Source: Parashewanella curva (lineage in GTDB: Bacteria; Pseudomonadota; Gammaproteobacteria; Enterobacterales; Shewanellaceae). From it: a stretch of 64,000 bases of DNA. The stretch covers positions 40,543 to 104,542 of the forward strand of contig NZ_ML014758.1 in NCBI RefSeq assembly GCF_003675895.1, read 5' to 3'. This document shows positions 55,755 through 64,000 of the stretch, piece after piece. Within the stretch, counting starts at the first letter, position 1, and each line of letters opens with the position of its first letter. The translations under genes and the position numbers were made by a program. The notes under the pieces were generated by a model, which was not told the DNA's origin, did not search any database, and saw only the letters and a program-made list of their open reading frames with translations.

Positions 55755-57083
55755 TTAACGTTGGAAGTCGTAAACACTTCCCAAGTTCATGATCTGGGTT
55801 AATTCATCCAATGCTGTGCGACATTCAACCAATAATTGTGGGTCAGCTAAGTCTTTTATTGTTAAGCTGTCACGGTAATGTTTCTCAATCCAAGCGTCTA
55901 AGCTCTGGTAGAGCTCATTGGTTAAAATGGTATTGGGGTTAACACCAGCTAATTCTTGTTGTTGAAGTGCGACTCTTAGACGCAAACATGCTGGGCCACC
56001 GCCATTTTGCATACTTTGTTTAACGTCAAAGTAATGAACGGCTTTGATTGGTGTATCCAAAGTTAATAGCTTGTCTAGGTACGCTTTAACGGCAGGTGTT
56101 TGCTCACACTCTTTTGGTGCAATAATGGCCATGCCGTCAGACAAAGATACTAATTGTGTGTTAAACAAGTAACTGGAAACGGCATCCTCAATAGAGGCTT
56201 CGCTGGTAGGCACTTTGATAAAGTGGACTTCTGTTCCCATTTTTTGTCTGATCTCATCAAACTTACGTTCAGTGTCGACAAAAGCTTGCTCGTGATAAAA
56301 CAGTACATTGCGGTTACCGACAGAAATCACATCGTTATGGAATACACCTTGATCGATGGTATCTGGGTTTTGCTGCATAAAAACTGTGTTATCAGTTGTT
56401 AATTGATGTAATCGAGCAATGGATTGAGAGGCTTCTAAAGTTTGTCTGGCAGGAAAGTGCTTAGGGAAACTTCTGTGAGGGTTGGTCATCTCACGACCAT
56501 ACACAAATAGTTCTACACCTTTTGAATCATATTCAGAGCAAAGACGAGTGTGGTTAGCCGCACCTTCATCCCCAAAAAATGGGTGAGCAGGCAATGCATC
56601 ATGATGAGCAAATACGTTTTCATCGACAAAGGTCGATTTTAAGATACGAGAAGTCGTCTCAAACTCAATACTTCTATGTAATTTTTCAATTAAATTAGCC
56701 GGAGTGATATGGACCTTATTATCTGCGGTATCTGCACTGGGTGAAATCGTTGCGGCATTAGCTGTCCACATACAAGAAGCACTTGAATAAGCGGCCAAAA
56801 GTGTAGGCGAATAGTCATAAGCTTGTTTTAAAATATCGGCCTCACTGCCAGTGAAACCAAGCTGTTTTAATTGACTGATAAAAGGGCGTTCTTGAGGAGC
56901 TAAGATCCCTTGGGTTAACCCAAGCTCTGTTAAGGCTTTGGCTTTTTGTAATCCTTGCTTTGCTGCTGCTTTAGGATTTGATGCTTGGTTTGCATTGGAT
57001 AATGAAGCTACGTTACCAAATGATAACCCAGCATAGTTATGTGTCGGTCCTACTAGACCATCAAAATTCATTTCAATTGCCAT
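55755..57083 (-). CDS. astB: N-succinylarginine dihydrolase
   Basis: Second step of the AST arginine-degradation pathway, converting succinylarginine to succinylornithine with release of ammonia and CO2. 442 residues aligned with E. coli Ast[64 protein letters not shown] and the catalytic-Cys motif [13 protein letters not shown] start at the second Met (57083) because AAGGA sits five bases before it and directly abuts the first ATG at 57089. Other ast genes are not in the window. Confidence 0.96.
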   Translation of the reverse strand: MAIEMNFDGLVGPTHNYAGLSFGNVASLSNANQASNPKAAAKQGLQKAKALTELGLTQGILAPQERPFISQLKQLGFTGSEADILKQAYDYSPTLLAAYSSASCMWTANAATISPSADTADNKVHITPANLIEKLHRSIEFETTSRILKSTFVDENVFAHHDALPAHPFFGDEGAANHTRLCSEYDSKGVELFVYGREMTNPHRSFPKHFPARQTLEASQSIARLHQLTTDNTVFMQQNPDTIDQGVFHNDVISVGNRNVLFYHEQAFVDTERKFDEIRQKMGTEVHFIKVPTSEASIEDAVSSYLFNTQLVSLSDGMAIIAPKECEQTPAVKAYLDKLLTLDTPIKAVHYFDVKQSMQNGGGPACLRLRVALQQQELAGVNPNTILTNELYQSLDAWIEKHYRDSLTIKDLADPQLLVECRTALDELTQIMNLGSVYDFQR

Positions 57084-57645
57084 GAGCATCCTTCTTATTA
57101 TCGCTACTTTTTAATGGGAGGTATCATAGGTTGGAACGGCTAAATGTCAAACGAAACACTGAAGACTAAAAAGGAGGAATACTTATATTGGGCTGGCAGT
57201 TTGCTTGAATATTTGACTGAAAAGCATATCTATTAATGTATTTATGGATAAGGCAAGAGTGACTGATGTGGATTTTTTTATGATAAACGTCTTAGTCGTT
57301 AAGTCTTAGGTAAGATGTGATAGTTAGCCATCCGTTTTTTATGCTGTTTTGTTATAAAATGCTGGGTTATTCACATTGCTGTAACTCATATTTTTTTATA
57401 AATTCTCGATTATGGTCCATTTGATTATATTGTCATTCGACAAAAATTAGGATATTAATGAAAAAAGAAACGGATTTAAGCTGCCGTTCAAACTCTGCTC
57501 GATTGTTTTCACAAATAAACAACAATCGAGTAAAAATTGAGTTGGTAACATATATATATGTGGAATCTGCTTGAAACTGATGGCATAACCCTCTATATAT
57601 GAAGCCAATTTTATCTTCACCAGCATTTTTGGCGTAAATCATACT
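57084..57645. other. Long intergenic region upstream of topA
   Basis: 562 AT-rich bases with no credible gene. It must hold the leftward astB and rightward topA promoters. One clear structure is the inverted repeat CTCGATTGTT (57498-57507)/AACAATCGAG (57521-57530) with a 13-base loop. Confidence 0.5.
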
Positions 57646-60291
57646 ATGGGAAAATCGCTAGTTATTGTCGAATCACCGGCTAAAGCCAAGACGATTAATA
57701 AATATCTTGGTAAAGACTTTGTGGTCAAATCCAGTGTGGGTCATATTCGTGATCTACCGACTTCCTCATCGGCTAAAACGAGTGGTGCAAGCAAAACGGC
57801 CGCTGAAGTACGAAAGATGTCGCCAGAAGAAAAAGCCAAATACAAAAAACAAAAAGATAAAAAAGCCTTAGTGGCTAGAATGGGCGTAGACCCTGAAAAT
57901 GGCTGGAAAGCAAATTATCAAATCCTCCAAGGTAAAGAAAAAGTTGTCAATGAGTTACAAACCCTAGCGGCCAAAGCCGATCGCGTTTATCTCGCAACGG
58001 ATTTGGATAGAGAGGGAGAAGCCATTGCTTGGCACTTACAACAAATCATTGGTGGAGATGAATCTCGCTATCAACGTGTCGTGTTTAACGAAATCACCAA
58101 ATCTGCTATTCAAGAGGCTTTTAGTAAGCCTTCAGAGCTTGATACCAACATGGTTAATGCTCAGCAAGCGCGTCGTTTCCTAGACCGCGTGGTTGGTTTT
58201 ATGGTGTCTCCTCTGCTTTGGAAAAAAGTGGCGAGAGGTTTATCAGCAGGTCGTGTTCAATCTGTTGCTGTTCGTCTTGTGGTCGACAGAGAAGCTGAAA
58301 TCAAAGCCTTTATCCCTGAAGAGTACTGGGACGTCTTTGCAAAACTAAGTACCGCAGGTGGTGAAACCTTTAAGCTTGAAGTTGCTAAGCACCTTGGTGA
58401 AGCCTTTAAACCTAAGAACGAGGCTCAAGCACAAGTTGCCGTTGATGCGGTACAAGCCGCTTCTAATATCTCTGTAAGTGCTCGTGATGTTAAAGGCACT
58501 CAAAGCAAACCTTCTGCACCCTATATCACTTCAACCCTACAGCAAGCCGCAAGTACGCGTTTAGGTTTTGGGGTTAAGAAAACCATGATGATGGCTCAGC
58601 GTCTGTACGAAGCCGGTCACATTACTTATATGCGTACTGACTCTACCAACTTGAGTAAAGAGGCGGTGGATAGTGTTCGTGAAATGATTGCCAAAGAATA
58701 TGGTGATGCATATTTGCCTTCGCACCCCATTCGTTATGGTAGCAAACAAGGCGCACAAGAAGCTCACGAAGCGATTCGACCTTCAAATGTATCGGTTGAA
58801 GCGGCATTCTTAAATGATATGGAGCGTGATGCCCAGCGTCTTTATGAATTGATTTGGCGTCAGTTTGTGGCGTGTCAGATGACCAATGCGCAATACGATG
58901 CAACCAAAATTAAAGTCCAAGCGGGCGATTACGAATTAAAAGCTACTGGTCGCACACTAAAATTTGACGGTTGGACTCGTGTTCAACCAGCGCTTAAGAA
59001 GAAAAACGAGGAAGAAAATGATCTGCCAATGCTAACCGTTGGCGATGCGCTTTCTCTTAAAGCTATTGAGCCTAATCAGCACTTCACCAAGCCACCTGCG
59101 CGTTTCAGTGAAGCGTCATTGGTTAAAGAGCTTGAAAAGCGCGGTATTGGTCGTCCATCAACCTACGCGACAATTATTTCAACCATTCAAGATCGTGGCT
59201 ATGTGAAGGTTGAAAACCGTCGCTTTTACGCTGAAAAAATGGGTGAGATCGTCAGTGAGCGTTTGTTAGGCAGTTTCCCTGATTTAATGAGCTATGACTT
59301 TACCGCAGGCATGGAGCAAACGCTCGATGATGTGGCTCATGGTGAATTAGAGTGGAAATCTGTGTTAGACGGTTTTTATAAAGATTTCACTGGCAAGATT
59401 GAAGATGCTGAAAAAGAACCTGAAGAGGGCGGCATGAAGCCTAATCATATGGTTCTTACCGATATTGAGTGTCCAACTTGCCAACGCCCAATGGGAATTC
59501 GTACAGGAACGACAGGCGTGTTCTTGGGCTGTTCAGGTTATGCACTACCACCTAAAGAACGCTGTAAGACTACGATGAACCTGACTCCGGGTGAAGAAGC
59601 CATTAGTAGTAACGATGAAACCGCAGAAGTTGAAGCGTTACGAGCGATGCACCGTTGTAAGCTTTGCGGCACTGCAATGGATAGCTACTTAATTGATGAA
59701 GGGCGTAAATTACACGTCTGTGGTCAAAATCCAAGTTGTGAAGGCTACGCCGTAGAAAAGGGTGAATTTAAGCTTAAAGGCTATGATGGTCCAATCATCG
59801 AGTGTGACCGCTGTGGTCAGGATATGGAGCTGAAAAACGGTCGTTTTGGTAAGTACTTTGGTTGTACTTCAGATTCCTGTAAAAATACCCGTAAACTGCT
59901 TAAAAATGGTGAAGTGGCGCCGCCAAAAGAAGATCCAATCCAAATGCCGCATTTGCCTTGCACTAAGTCCGATGCTCATTTTGTACTGCGTGATGGCGCA
60001 GCTGGGATTTTCTTAGCGGCAAGCAACTTCCCTCGTTCTCGAGAAACTCGTGCGCCATTAGTGTCTGAGTTAGCTGAAATCAAAGAGCAAATTTGGCCTA
60101 AGTACCGTTATCTTGCAGATGCTCCAACGCAAGACGACTTAGGCAATAAGACGGTTGTTAAGTTCAGTCGTAAGACCAAAGAGCAATATGTGGTTGGTGA
60201 GCGTGACGATGGTAAAGCCAGCGGCTTTATTGCTAAGTTTATTGACGGAAGTTGGCAGGTAGAAGCTAAAGCTAAAGTGCCTAAAAAATAA
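57646..60291 (+). CDS. topA: DNA topoisomerase I
   Basis: Relaxes negative supercoils (type IA). 881 residues. The Toprim domain begins [20 protein letters not shown], with the acidic triad [16 protein letters not shown]. The active-site Tyr is in [13 protein letters not shown], and EAHEAIRP follows. Three C-terminal four-Cys zinc modules are intact (CPTCQRP..C; CKLCGTA..C; CDRCGQD..C), then a basic tail. Slightly longer than E. coli (865), mostly in a Lys-rich insert near residues 45-85. Confidence 0.97.
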   Translation: MGKSLVIVESPAKAKTINKYLGKDFVVKSSVGHIRDLPTSSSAKTSGASKTAAEVRKMSPEEKAKYKKQKDKKALVARMGVDPENGWKANYQILQGKEKVVNELQTLAAKADRVYLATDLDREGEAIAWHLQQIIGGDESRYQRVVFNEITKSAIQEAFSKPSELDTNMVNAQQARRFLDRVVGFMVSPLLWKKVARGLSAGRVQSVAVRLVVDREAEIKAFIPEEYWDVFAKLSTAGGETFKLEVAKHLGEAFKPKNEAQAQVAVDAVQAASNISVSARDVKGTQSKPSAPYITSTLQQAASTRLGFGVKKTMMMAQRLYEAGHITYMRTDSTNLSKEAVDSVREMIAKEYGDAYLPSHPIRYGSKQGAQEAHEAIRPSNVSVEAAFLNDMERDAQRLYELIWRQFVACQMTNAQYDATKIKVQAGDYELKATGRTLKFDGWTRVQPALKKKNEEENDLPMLTVGDALSLKAIEPNQHFTKPPARFSEASLVKELEKRGIGRPSTYATIISTIQDRGYVKVENRRFYAEKMGEIVSERLLGSFPDLMSYDFTAGMEQTLDDVAHGELEWKSVLDGFYKDFTGKIEDAEKEPEEGGMKPNHMVLTDIECPTCQRPMGIRTGTTGVFLGCSGYALPPKERCKTTMNLTPGEEAISSNDETAEVEALRAMHRCKLCGTAMDSYLIDEGRKLHVCGQNPSCEGYAVEKGEFKLKGYDGPIIECDRCGQDMELKNGRFGKYFGCTSDSCKNTRKLLKNGEVAPPKEDPIQMPHLPCTKSDAHFVLRDGAAGIFLAASNFPRSRETRAPLVSELAEIKEQIWPKYRYLADAPTQDDLGNKTVVKFSRKTKEQYVVGERDDGKASGFIAKFIDGSWQVEAKAKVPKK

Positions 60292-60311
60292 ATGCTCTAA
60301 TTTGGGGAAAT

Positions 60312-60342
60312 AAAAAAGCTGCATAAGTTGCAGCTTTTTTTT
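60312..60342 (+). terminator. Intrinsic terminator after topA (probably bidirectional)
   Basis: A perfect 12-bp arm pair with core GCTGCA/TGCAGC and A/T flanks, five-base loop and eight Ts. It also lies just past the end of the opposing gene at 60356. Confidence 0.93.
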
Positions 60343-60355
60343 ATTATTTTGTATA

Positions 60356-61552
60356 TTACCAAAATAGTTTTTGAGCTATGTTGCGATAGTGCATATAAAC
60401 TTGAGTTCTTACATCGGAAGGTACATCAGCGCTTCGAAGACATTCATCTAACGATTTTGTGAAGCGGGCAAGGCTCATTGAAGGGTTATTATCTTTTATT
60501 TCTAACAATATATTTTCTACACATGCTTGATTAGGAACAAACTCGAAGGCTGTGTTAAGTGAAATTTCTATAAGTTTGTCTTTCGATAAATTGAATTTAA
60601 ACCCCACATGTAACCATTTTTCGGAAATGAGACATCCAATTTTCCTCATTTCTTCTTTTGGCATATGAACCAAATCTACGAAAGATGCTTTGCCAACAAA
60701 GGAAGGGAATGCTTTAGTTGTCTCATCTTCAGCTACTGCCTGTGGCAGGCGAAATGATTCAACCCTATTAACTATTTTCGGCATATAGCCTGAAACAGGA
60801 TGTGAGATCGGTGTAGTGTCAGAAGGTTGTTCGCTTTGCTCTTCTTTAGGTAGTGCTGCTTCAATTATTTTATTTCCGGCATCCATTATTTCTTGCACGA
60901 TTTGTTTTGATTGATTCTCAGTGAGTCCTAAAGTTATTAAATCCTGATATAACTCATCAAAACTTTTACCAACTACAGTCAGTTGCGTATCACTTGAACT
61001 GTGTTTTGCATCTGGCTCTTTTAATTTAATTGCATTATTCACTTCTGCGTTAAATTTGTTATCTGCTGCAGATATTACAGCATTTAATAGTGCCTCGGTT
61101 TGGCTTTCAGGTACCCCTGCATTTATAAATGATTGAATCAAATCACTACGTTTACTAGCCATAATGAAAGGATCGTCATCTATTGAATCTTGCTTTTTAT
61201 CATGACCTATTTGCACCAATTCATCAGTCGCTTTTACTCTATCTCTAACAGTATATTTTTCTAGTAAGATTTTTGGAGTCATTTTTTCAGCAAGGGATGC
61301 AGATTGATTTCTTACTGCTGTATGAAATAATTCTATGTTAGGTTGTGATTCAGGTTGAGCCCAATTGTCGATAACCCAAAGGAGTTTGTCTCTATCAGAT
61401 TCACCAGATGACGATACTAGATGCTGAATTAGCTCTGAAGGTACTTTTAAGTCTGTTGCGACTTCCTTCCAGTGAGGAGATAGAGTGTCGACGGTATCAC
61501 GATAAAGCTCATCAATTTTAATACTTGTAAATTGAGGTTTAGAAATAGCCAT
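60356..61552 (-). CDS. Unknown helical protein with possible death-fold domains
   Basis: 398 residues, all-helical in character, with no signal peptide. The N-terminal ~75 residues (LSPHWKEVATDLKVPSELIQ, then WVIDNWAQPESQPNIELFHT) and the C-terminal ~85 residues (IGCLISEKWLHVGFKFNLSK, then VENILLEIKDNNPSMSLARF) follow the helix pattern of Death domains. That pattern is a W-x-x-V/L-A-like helix 2, L-x-x-x-x-I, then a W/LL helix 5 and a closing L-x-x-L helix. Two middle segments (about 135-175 and 210-240) repeat each other weakly. The death-fold call is pattern-based inference. The gene stands alone beside topA. Confidence 0.55.
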   Translation of the reverse strand: MAISKPQFTSIKIDELYRDTVDTLSPHWKEVATDLKVPSELIQHLVSSSGESDRDKLLWVIDNWAQPESQPNIELFHTAVRNQSASLAEKMTPKILLEKYTVRDRVKATDELVQIGHDKKQDSIDDDPFIMASKRSDLIQSFINAGVPESQTEALLNAVISAADNKFNAEVNNAIKLKEPDAKHSSSDTQLTVVGKSFDELYQDLITLGLTENQSKQIVQEIMDAGNKIIEAALPKEEQSEQPSDTTPISHPVSGYMPKIVNRVESFRLPQAVAEDETTKAFPSFVGKASFVDLVHMPKEEMRKIGCLISEKWLHVGFKFNLSKDKLIEISLNTAFEFVPNQACVENILLEIKDNNPSMSLARFTKSLDECLRSADVPSDVRTQVYMHYRNIAQKLFW

Positions 61553-61749
61553 GTTGAGTAATAGTTAATTGAATGATAAATTAAATGTAACTCAGGGTAA
61601 GGATTGCGCAAGCTGGATTAAATTATGTTAATTGTTGATTAATAGTGGTTTTTTAGGTTTAAATCAATTTTTTGAGCATGGTGTGTGAGTTTTGTCTTAC
61701 TTATTTGAGTGAAATAAGCCCGCTTTTAAAAACAGCCCGTATAGAAAGT

Positions 61750-61956
61750 TTATGCTGCTCTGAGTTTTACCGCAGTACCAAATACCATAAGTTCGATAGA
61801 GCCATCCATTACAGAGCTAGTGGTAAATTTTATACCAATAATTGCATCAGCGCCTAGTAATACTGGAAGACTTTAGTTTGGTTTTCCAAAGTATTTCACC
61901 ATCACTTTTTGAACGCAAACAGCGTAATTACCAATGCCAAGAAATAATCGTTCCAT
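61750..61956 (-). pseudogene. Remnant of a YbjQ-like (UPF0145) gene
   Basis: On the minus strand an ATG with AAGGA starts MERLFLGIGNYAVCVQKVMV ... KPN and stops at TAA (61873-61875) after 27 residues. The same frame then reads LGADAIIGIKFTTSSVMDGS followed by IELMVFGTAVKL to a stop at 61750. The second part is a typical YbjQ/UPF0145 C-terminus. The middle of the family domain is missing, so both a deletion and a stop have occurred. Confidence 0.65.
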
Positions 61957-61975
61957 GATTCTGTTTCCTTATTTG

Positions 61976-62404
61976 CTAATCTTGCTTAGATTTTCCAATA
62001 TTAACAAGGTGATCAGACTGCTCTTTGCTTAGAGGGTAGATGCTATCGACATAGCATTTCAAACTCATTTCATCAACAGGCTGAATAGTGTCACCCATTT
62101 TATCGAAAACAAGATCAGTAAACTGCTGTATTTTGATGCTATTTGCAAAATCTAAACCTTGGCAGTTACTTCTAAATTTGATTAGGTAATCTTTGTTTAG
62201 AGAGACGGTTAAGATGAGATATCGCTCAGTAAGCTCTTTCCAGCCAGAATATCGAAAGCTGCGTATTTTATTTATTTCACTGATATTTTGCTGCTTAACA
62301 TAGTCAGAATAGGCTACATTCTTTTCAGAATCAGGAACACGGTTTGCAGTTGCACAGCCAACTAACAATATTGCTGTGAGTGAAGCAATGAGTAGGTTTC
62401 TCAT
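61976..62404 (-). CDS. Small lipoprotein (DUF6491-like)
   Basis: 142 residues with a lipoprotein signal (MRNLLIASLTAILLVGCATA; lipobox LLVGC). The mature part has INKIRSFRYSGWKELTERYL followed by two Cys (RSNCQGLDFA; SLKCYVDSIYPL) that could pair, as in the DUF6491-type proteins of Shewanella. Function unknown, presumably periplasmic. It lies 19 bases downstream of the YbjQ remnant's start on the same strand direction. Confidence 0.7.
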   Translation of the reverse strand: MRNLLIASLTAILLVGCATANRVPDSEKNVAYSDYVKQQNISEINKIRSFRYSGWKELTERYLILTVSLNKDYLIKFRSNCQGLDFANSIKIQQFTDLVFDKMGDTIQPVDEMSLKCYVDSIYPLSKEQSDHLVNIGKSKQD

Positions 62405-62486
62405 AACGGTCTCCTAGTTACATTTTTAACAATGTATATTTTAGACCAGATAATGAGAAATAAGTTTCGGGCATTCAATAAGATGG

Positions 62487-62540
62487 CAGGTACAAGCTAT
62501 GAGTTAACAGCGGTTACTCGATGTTGTTAGCTTGTACCTG
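62487..62540. repeat. Inverted repeat downstream of the wzc remnant
   Basis: CAGGTACAAGCTA (62487-62499) and TAGCTTGTACCTG (62528-62540) are perfect 13-bp arms around a 28-base loop. It lies 28 bases past the stop of the kinase fragment. No T-run, so it is of uncertain role. Confidence 0.55.
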
Positions 62541-62568
62541 TTTGATTTGAGTTACAGATAGCTAGCGA

Positions 62569-62750
62569 TTATTTATCACTTTCATAACTGTAAGCATAAT
62601 AACCATAGCCATATGCATTAGTCGCACGTTTTTGTACTGCGTTGAGAATAAATCCTTTGACTTCAACGCCTGCTTGAGAAAAACGGTTTTGCGCAACCTC
62701 GATTTCTTTCAGGCTGTTTTTAGCAAAACGACCAACCATTAGTGTAGTAC
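62569..62750 (-). pseudogene. wzc: 3' fragment of a Wzc-type polysaccharide tyrosine kinase, cut by an IS
   Basis: The last 59 residues of a BY-kinase (TTLMVGRFAKNSLKEIEVAQ ... GVEVKGFILNAVQKR) with a Tyr-rich tail (YGYGYYAYSYESDK), the autophosphorylation cluster of Wzc proteins that control capsule/EPS export. The frame ends exactly at the IS boundary (62751). The rest of the gene should continue beyond 64000. The disruption truncates the kinase and removes its regulatory tail. Confidence 0.85.
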
Positions 62751-64000
62751 TAGGGCAAACGGGTCAAAAATAAGCAATTAAGTTTGATCGTTTGCCAACC
62801 AGAATCGATCGTGGTTTATAATTCTTTGCCTGTTAAACACCATGAAAACTACCACTATTAGCCAGCACTTTGCCAATCTTCCAGACCCACGCATAAAACG
62901 CACTCAACACCATCCTTTAGTAAATATCCTTACCATTACTTTATGCGCTGTCATTTGCGGTTGCGATAACTTTAATGCGATTGAAGAATATGGCAAATCG
63001 AAAAAGCAATGGTTTGAAACATTTTTAGATATGCCTCATGGTATTCCCAGTCATGATACCTTTAATGATGTTCTCAACCGCTTATCTCCGAAAGCTTTCC
63101 ATGCAGCCTTTACTGAGTGGGTAAAGCATCTTTGTGAACTCAATGAAGATATCATTCCTTTGGATGGAAAAACATTACGAAGAACAATTGATAAGGTTAA
63201 CGGCGTTGCGGCTATTCATATTGTTAATGCTTGGTCAGTTAAGAACAATCTCTGCTTAGGGCAAATGCGAGTTGATGATAAGAGTAATGAGATAACGGCC
63301 ATCCCTAAGCTGTTAGAGCTGCTTGATATTGAGGGAGCAACGATTACGACAGATGCAATGGGATGCCAATTTAAAATTGCAGATAAAATTGTTGAAAAAC
63401 AAGCTAATTACATTTTTGCGCTGAAAGGAAGCCAAGGTGAATTTTTCGATGACATTAAGCTGTTTTTAGACACGGAATTGGAGTCAGGATTCAATCGTGT
63501 TACTCATGATGTATTTGAGGAAATCGACAAAGACCATGGTCGCATTGAACAAAGAAAAGTTTGGGTGACTTCAGATGTGGAGTGGCTGAGAGAACGTCAT
63601 AGCAAATGGTCAAGCTTAAACAGTATCGCTGTTGTGGAATCAATCAGAGAGCAAAAAGGAATAGAGAAAAGCATGGAAAGGCGTTACTACATCAGTAGCC
63701 ACCTAACACCTAAAGCCGAGTACATAGCAGGTGCTATACGTTCTCATTGGTTCGTTGAGAACAAGCTTCACTGGCAGTTAGACATTAGCTTTGATGAAGA
63801 CTCGTGTCGCTTAAGAAGTGGCAATGCGGCAGAAAACATGGCAACAATGAATAAAACGGCACTCAATATGCTGAAAAATGAGAAAACAGCAAAAGTTGGA
63901 ATAAAAAGCAAACGGTTAAAAGCTGGCTGGGATGAAGATTATTTGATGAAGGTTTTAACCGTGGGCAAACTGAGTGTCTAATTTAGACCCGTTTGCCCTA
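62751..64000 (+). mobile_element. Complete ISAs1-family insertion sequence (1250 bp)
   Basis: The left end TAGGGCAAACGGGTCAAAA (from 62751) and the inverted right end (TTTAGACCCGTTTGCCCTA, ending at 64000) share a 15-base perfect terminal inverted repeat. One transposase gene fills the element. The window ends on the last base, so the right target duplication cannot be seen; the left flank is TGTAGTAC. Confidence 0.93.
62842..63981 (+). CDS. ISAs1-family transposase
   Basis: A 379-residue DDE transposase. N-terminal HFANLPDPRIKRTQHHPLVN and the DUF4338/IS4-like core are typical of ISAs1 (H-repeat) proteins. Catalytic residues: Asp in IPLDGKTLRRT, Asp in TITTDAMGCQ and Glu in HWFVENKLHWQLDISFDED. 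Full length with no stops, so the element is probably active. Confidence 0.95.
   Translation: MKTTTISQHFANLPDPRIKRTQHHPLVNILTITLCAVICGCDNFNAIEEYGKSKKQWFETFLDMPHGIPSHDTFNDVLNRLSPKAFHAAFTEWVKHLCELNEDIIPLDGKTLRRTIDKVNGVAAIHIVNAWSVKNNLCLGQMRVDDKSNEITAIPKLLELLDIEGATITTDAMGCQFKIADKIVEKQANYIFALKGSQGEFFDDIKLFLDTELESGFNRVTHDVFEEIDKDHGRIEQRKVWVTSDVEWLRERHSKWSSLNSIAVVESIREQKGIEKSMERRYYISSHLTPKAEYIAGAIRSHWFVENKLHWQLDISFDEDSCRLRSGNAAENMATMNKTALNMLKNEKTAKVGIKSKRLKAGWDEDYLMKVLTVGKLSV

Noticed and set aside
57433..57642. 69-codon minus-strand ORF upstream of topA
   Set aside because: No ribosome site or recognisable domain; it overlaps the probable topA promoter and a hairpin.
61672..61857. 61-codon plus-strand ORF
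   Set aside because: It lies antisense to the YbjQ-like remnant and has no domain or ribosome site.

Overview
This window looks like chromosomal DNA from a low-GC marine gammaproteobacterium of the Shewanellaceae. The backbone ybaN-apt-dnaX-ybaB ... recR ... htpG ... adk ... gsk follows the enterobacterial/Shewanella order, and the housekeeping proteins (Apt, Adk, Gsk, AstB, TopA) read like Shewanella versions. Ankyrin-repeat, possible death-fold and other unrecognised, effector-like proteins are wedged between housekeeping genes. That suggests a host-associated lineage (something like Parashewanella), but this is inference. No rRNA, tRNA or CRISPR array was seen.

Layout. 1-5.8 kb: right end of a prophage, with tail/baseplate genes, a collagen-like fibre, a large tail protein and a convergent tyrosine integrase. 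5.9-10.6 kb: yecM, an unknown protein, a voltage-gated K+ channel, a MATE exporter, a DUF2986 protein and dusC. 10.8-13.1 kb: an hvfABC-type cluster with a secreted Cys-rich precursor (seven paired EGKCG motifs), an MNIO/DUF692 enzyme and a DUF2063 partner, very likely making a metal-binding modified peptide. 13.1-18.4 kb: an FNR-box small membrane protein, glutaminase, ybaN, apt, dnaX (with a recognisable -1 frameshift site) and ybaB. 18.4-37.8 kb: about 19 kb inserted between ybaB and recR, carrying an assimilatory sulfate-reduction operon (cysJ-I-H-G-D-N-SLC13 transporter-C-Q), a DedA/ATP-grasp/DinB/NRDE/YHS/DoxX operon, an ornithine-lipid synthase-like fusion and an unknown protein. Several small inverted-repeat elements border or interrupt this part. 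37.9-49.3 kb: recR, htpG, cnoX-like, adk and gsk, with lineage-specific genes between them. 49.3-60.3 kb: two carboxylate transporters, a giant Ig-like lipoprotein, astB and topA. 60.3-64 kb: a possible death-fold protein, a broken YbjQ-like gene, a small lipoprotein, and the 3' end of a Wzc-type tyrosine kinase cut by a complete ISAs1-family insertion sequence.

How genes work together. The cys operon covers the route from sulfate entry through APS, PAPS and sulfite to sulfide, and makes its own siroheme. However, cysJ has an in-frame amber stop, so sulfite reductase activity is in doubt unless the codon is read through, is a sequence error, or is compensated elsewhere. DnaX, YbaB and RecR are DNA replication/repair functions. 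HtpG has a textbook sigma-32 promoter. The hvf cluster has a terminator between precursor and enzymes, as expected when much more precursor than enzyme is needed.

Decay and mobility are visible. Two genes are broken by a single in-frame stop (cysJ and one member of a tandem duplicated family). A YbjQ-like gene is reduced to remnants, wzc is IS-disrupted, and at least three families of short non-coding inverted-repeat elements are present.
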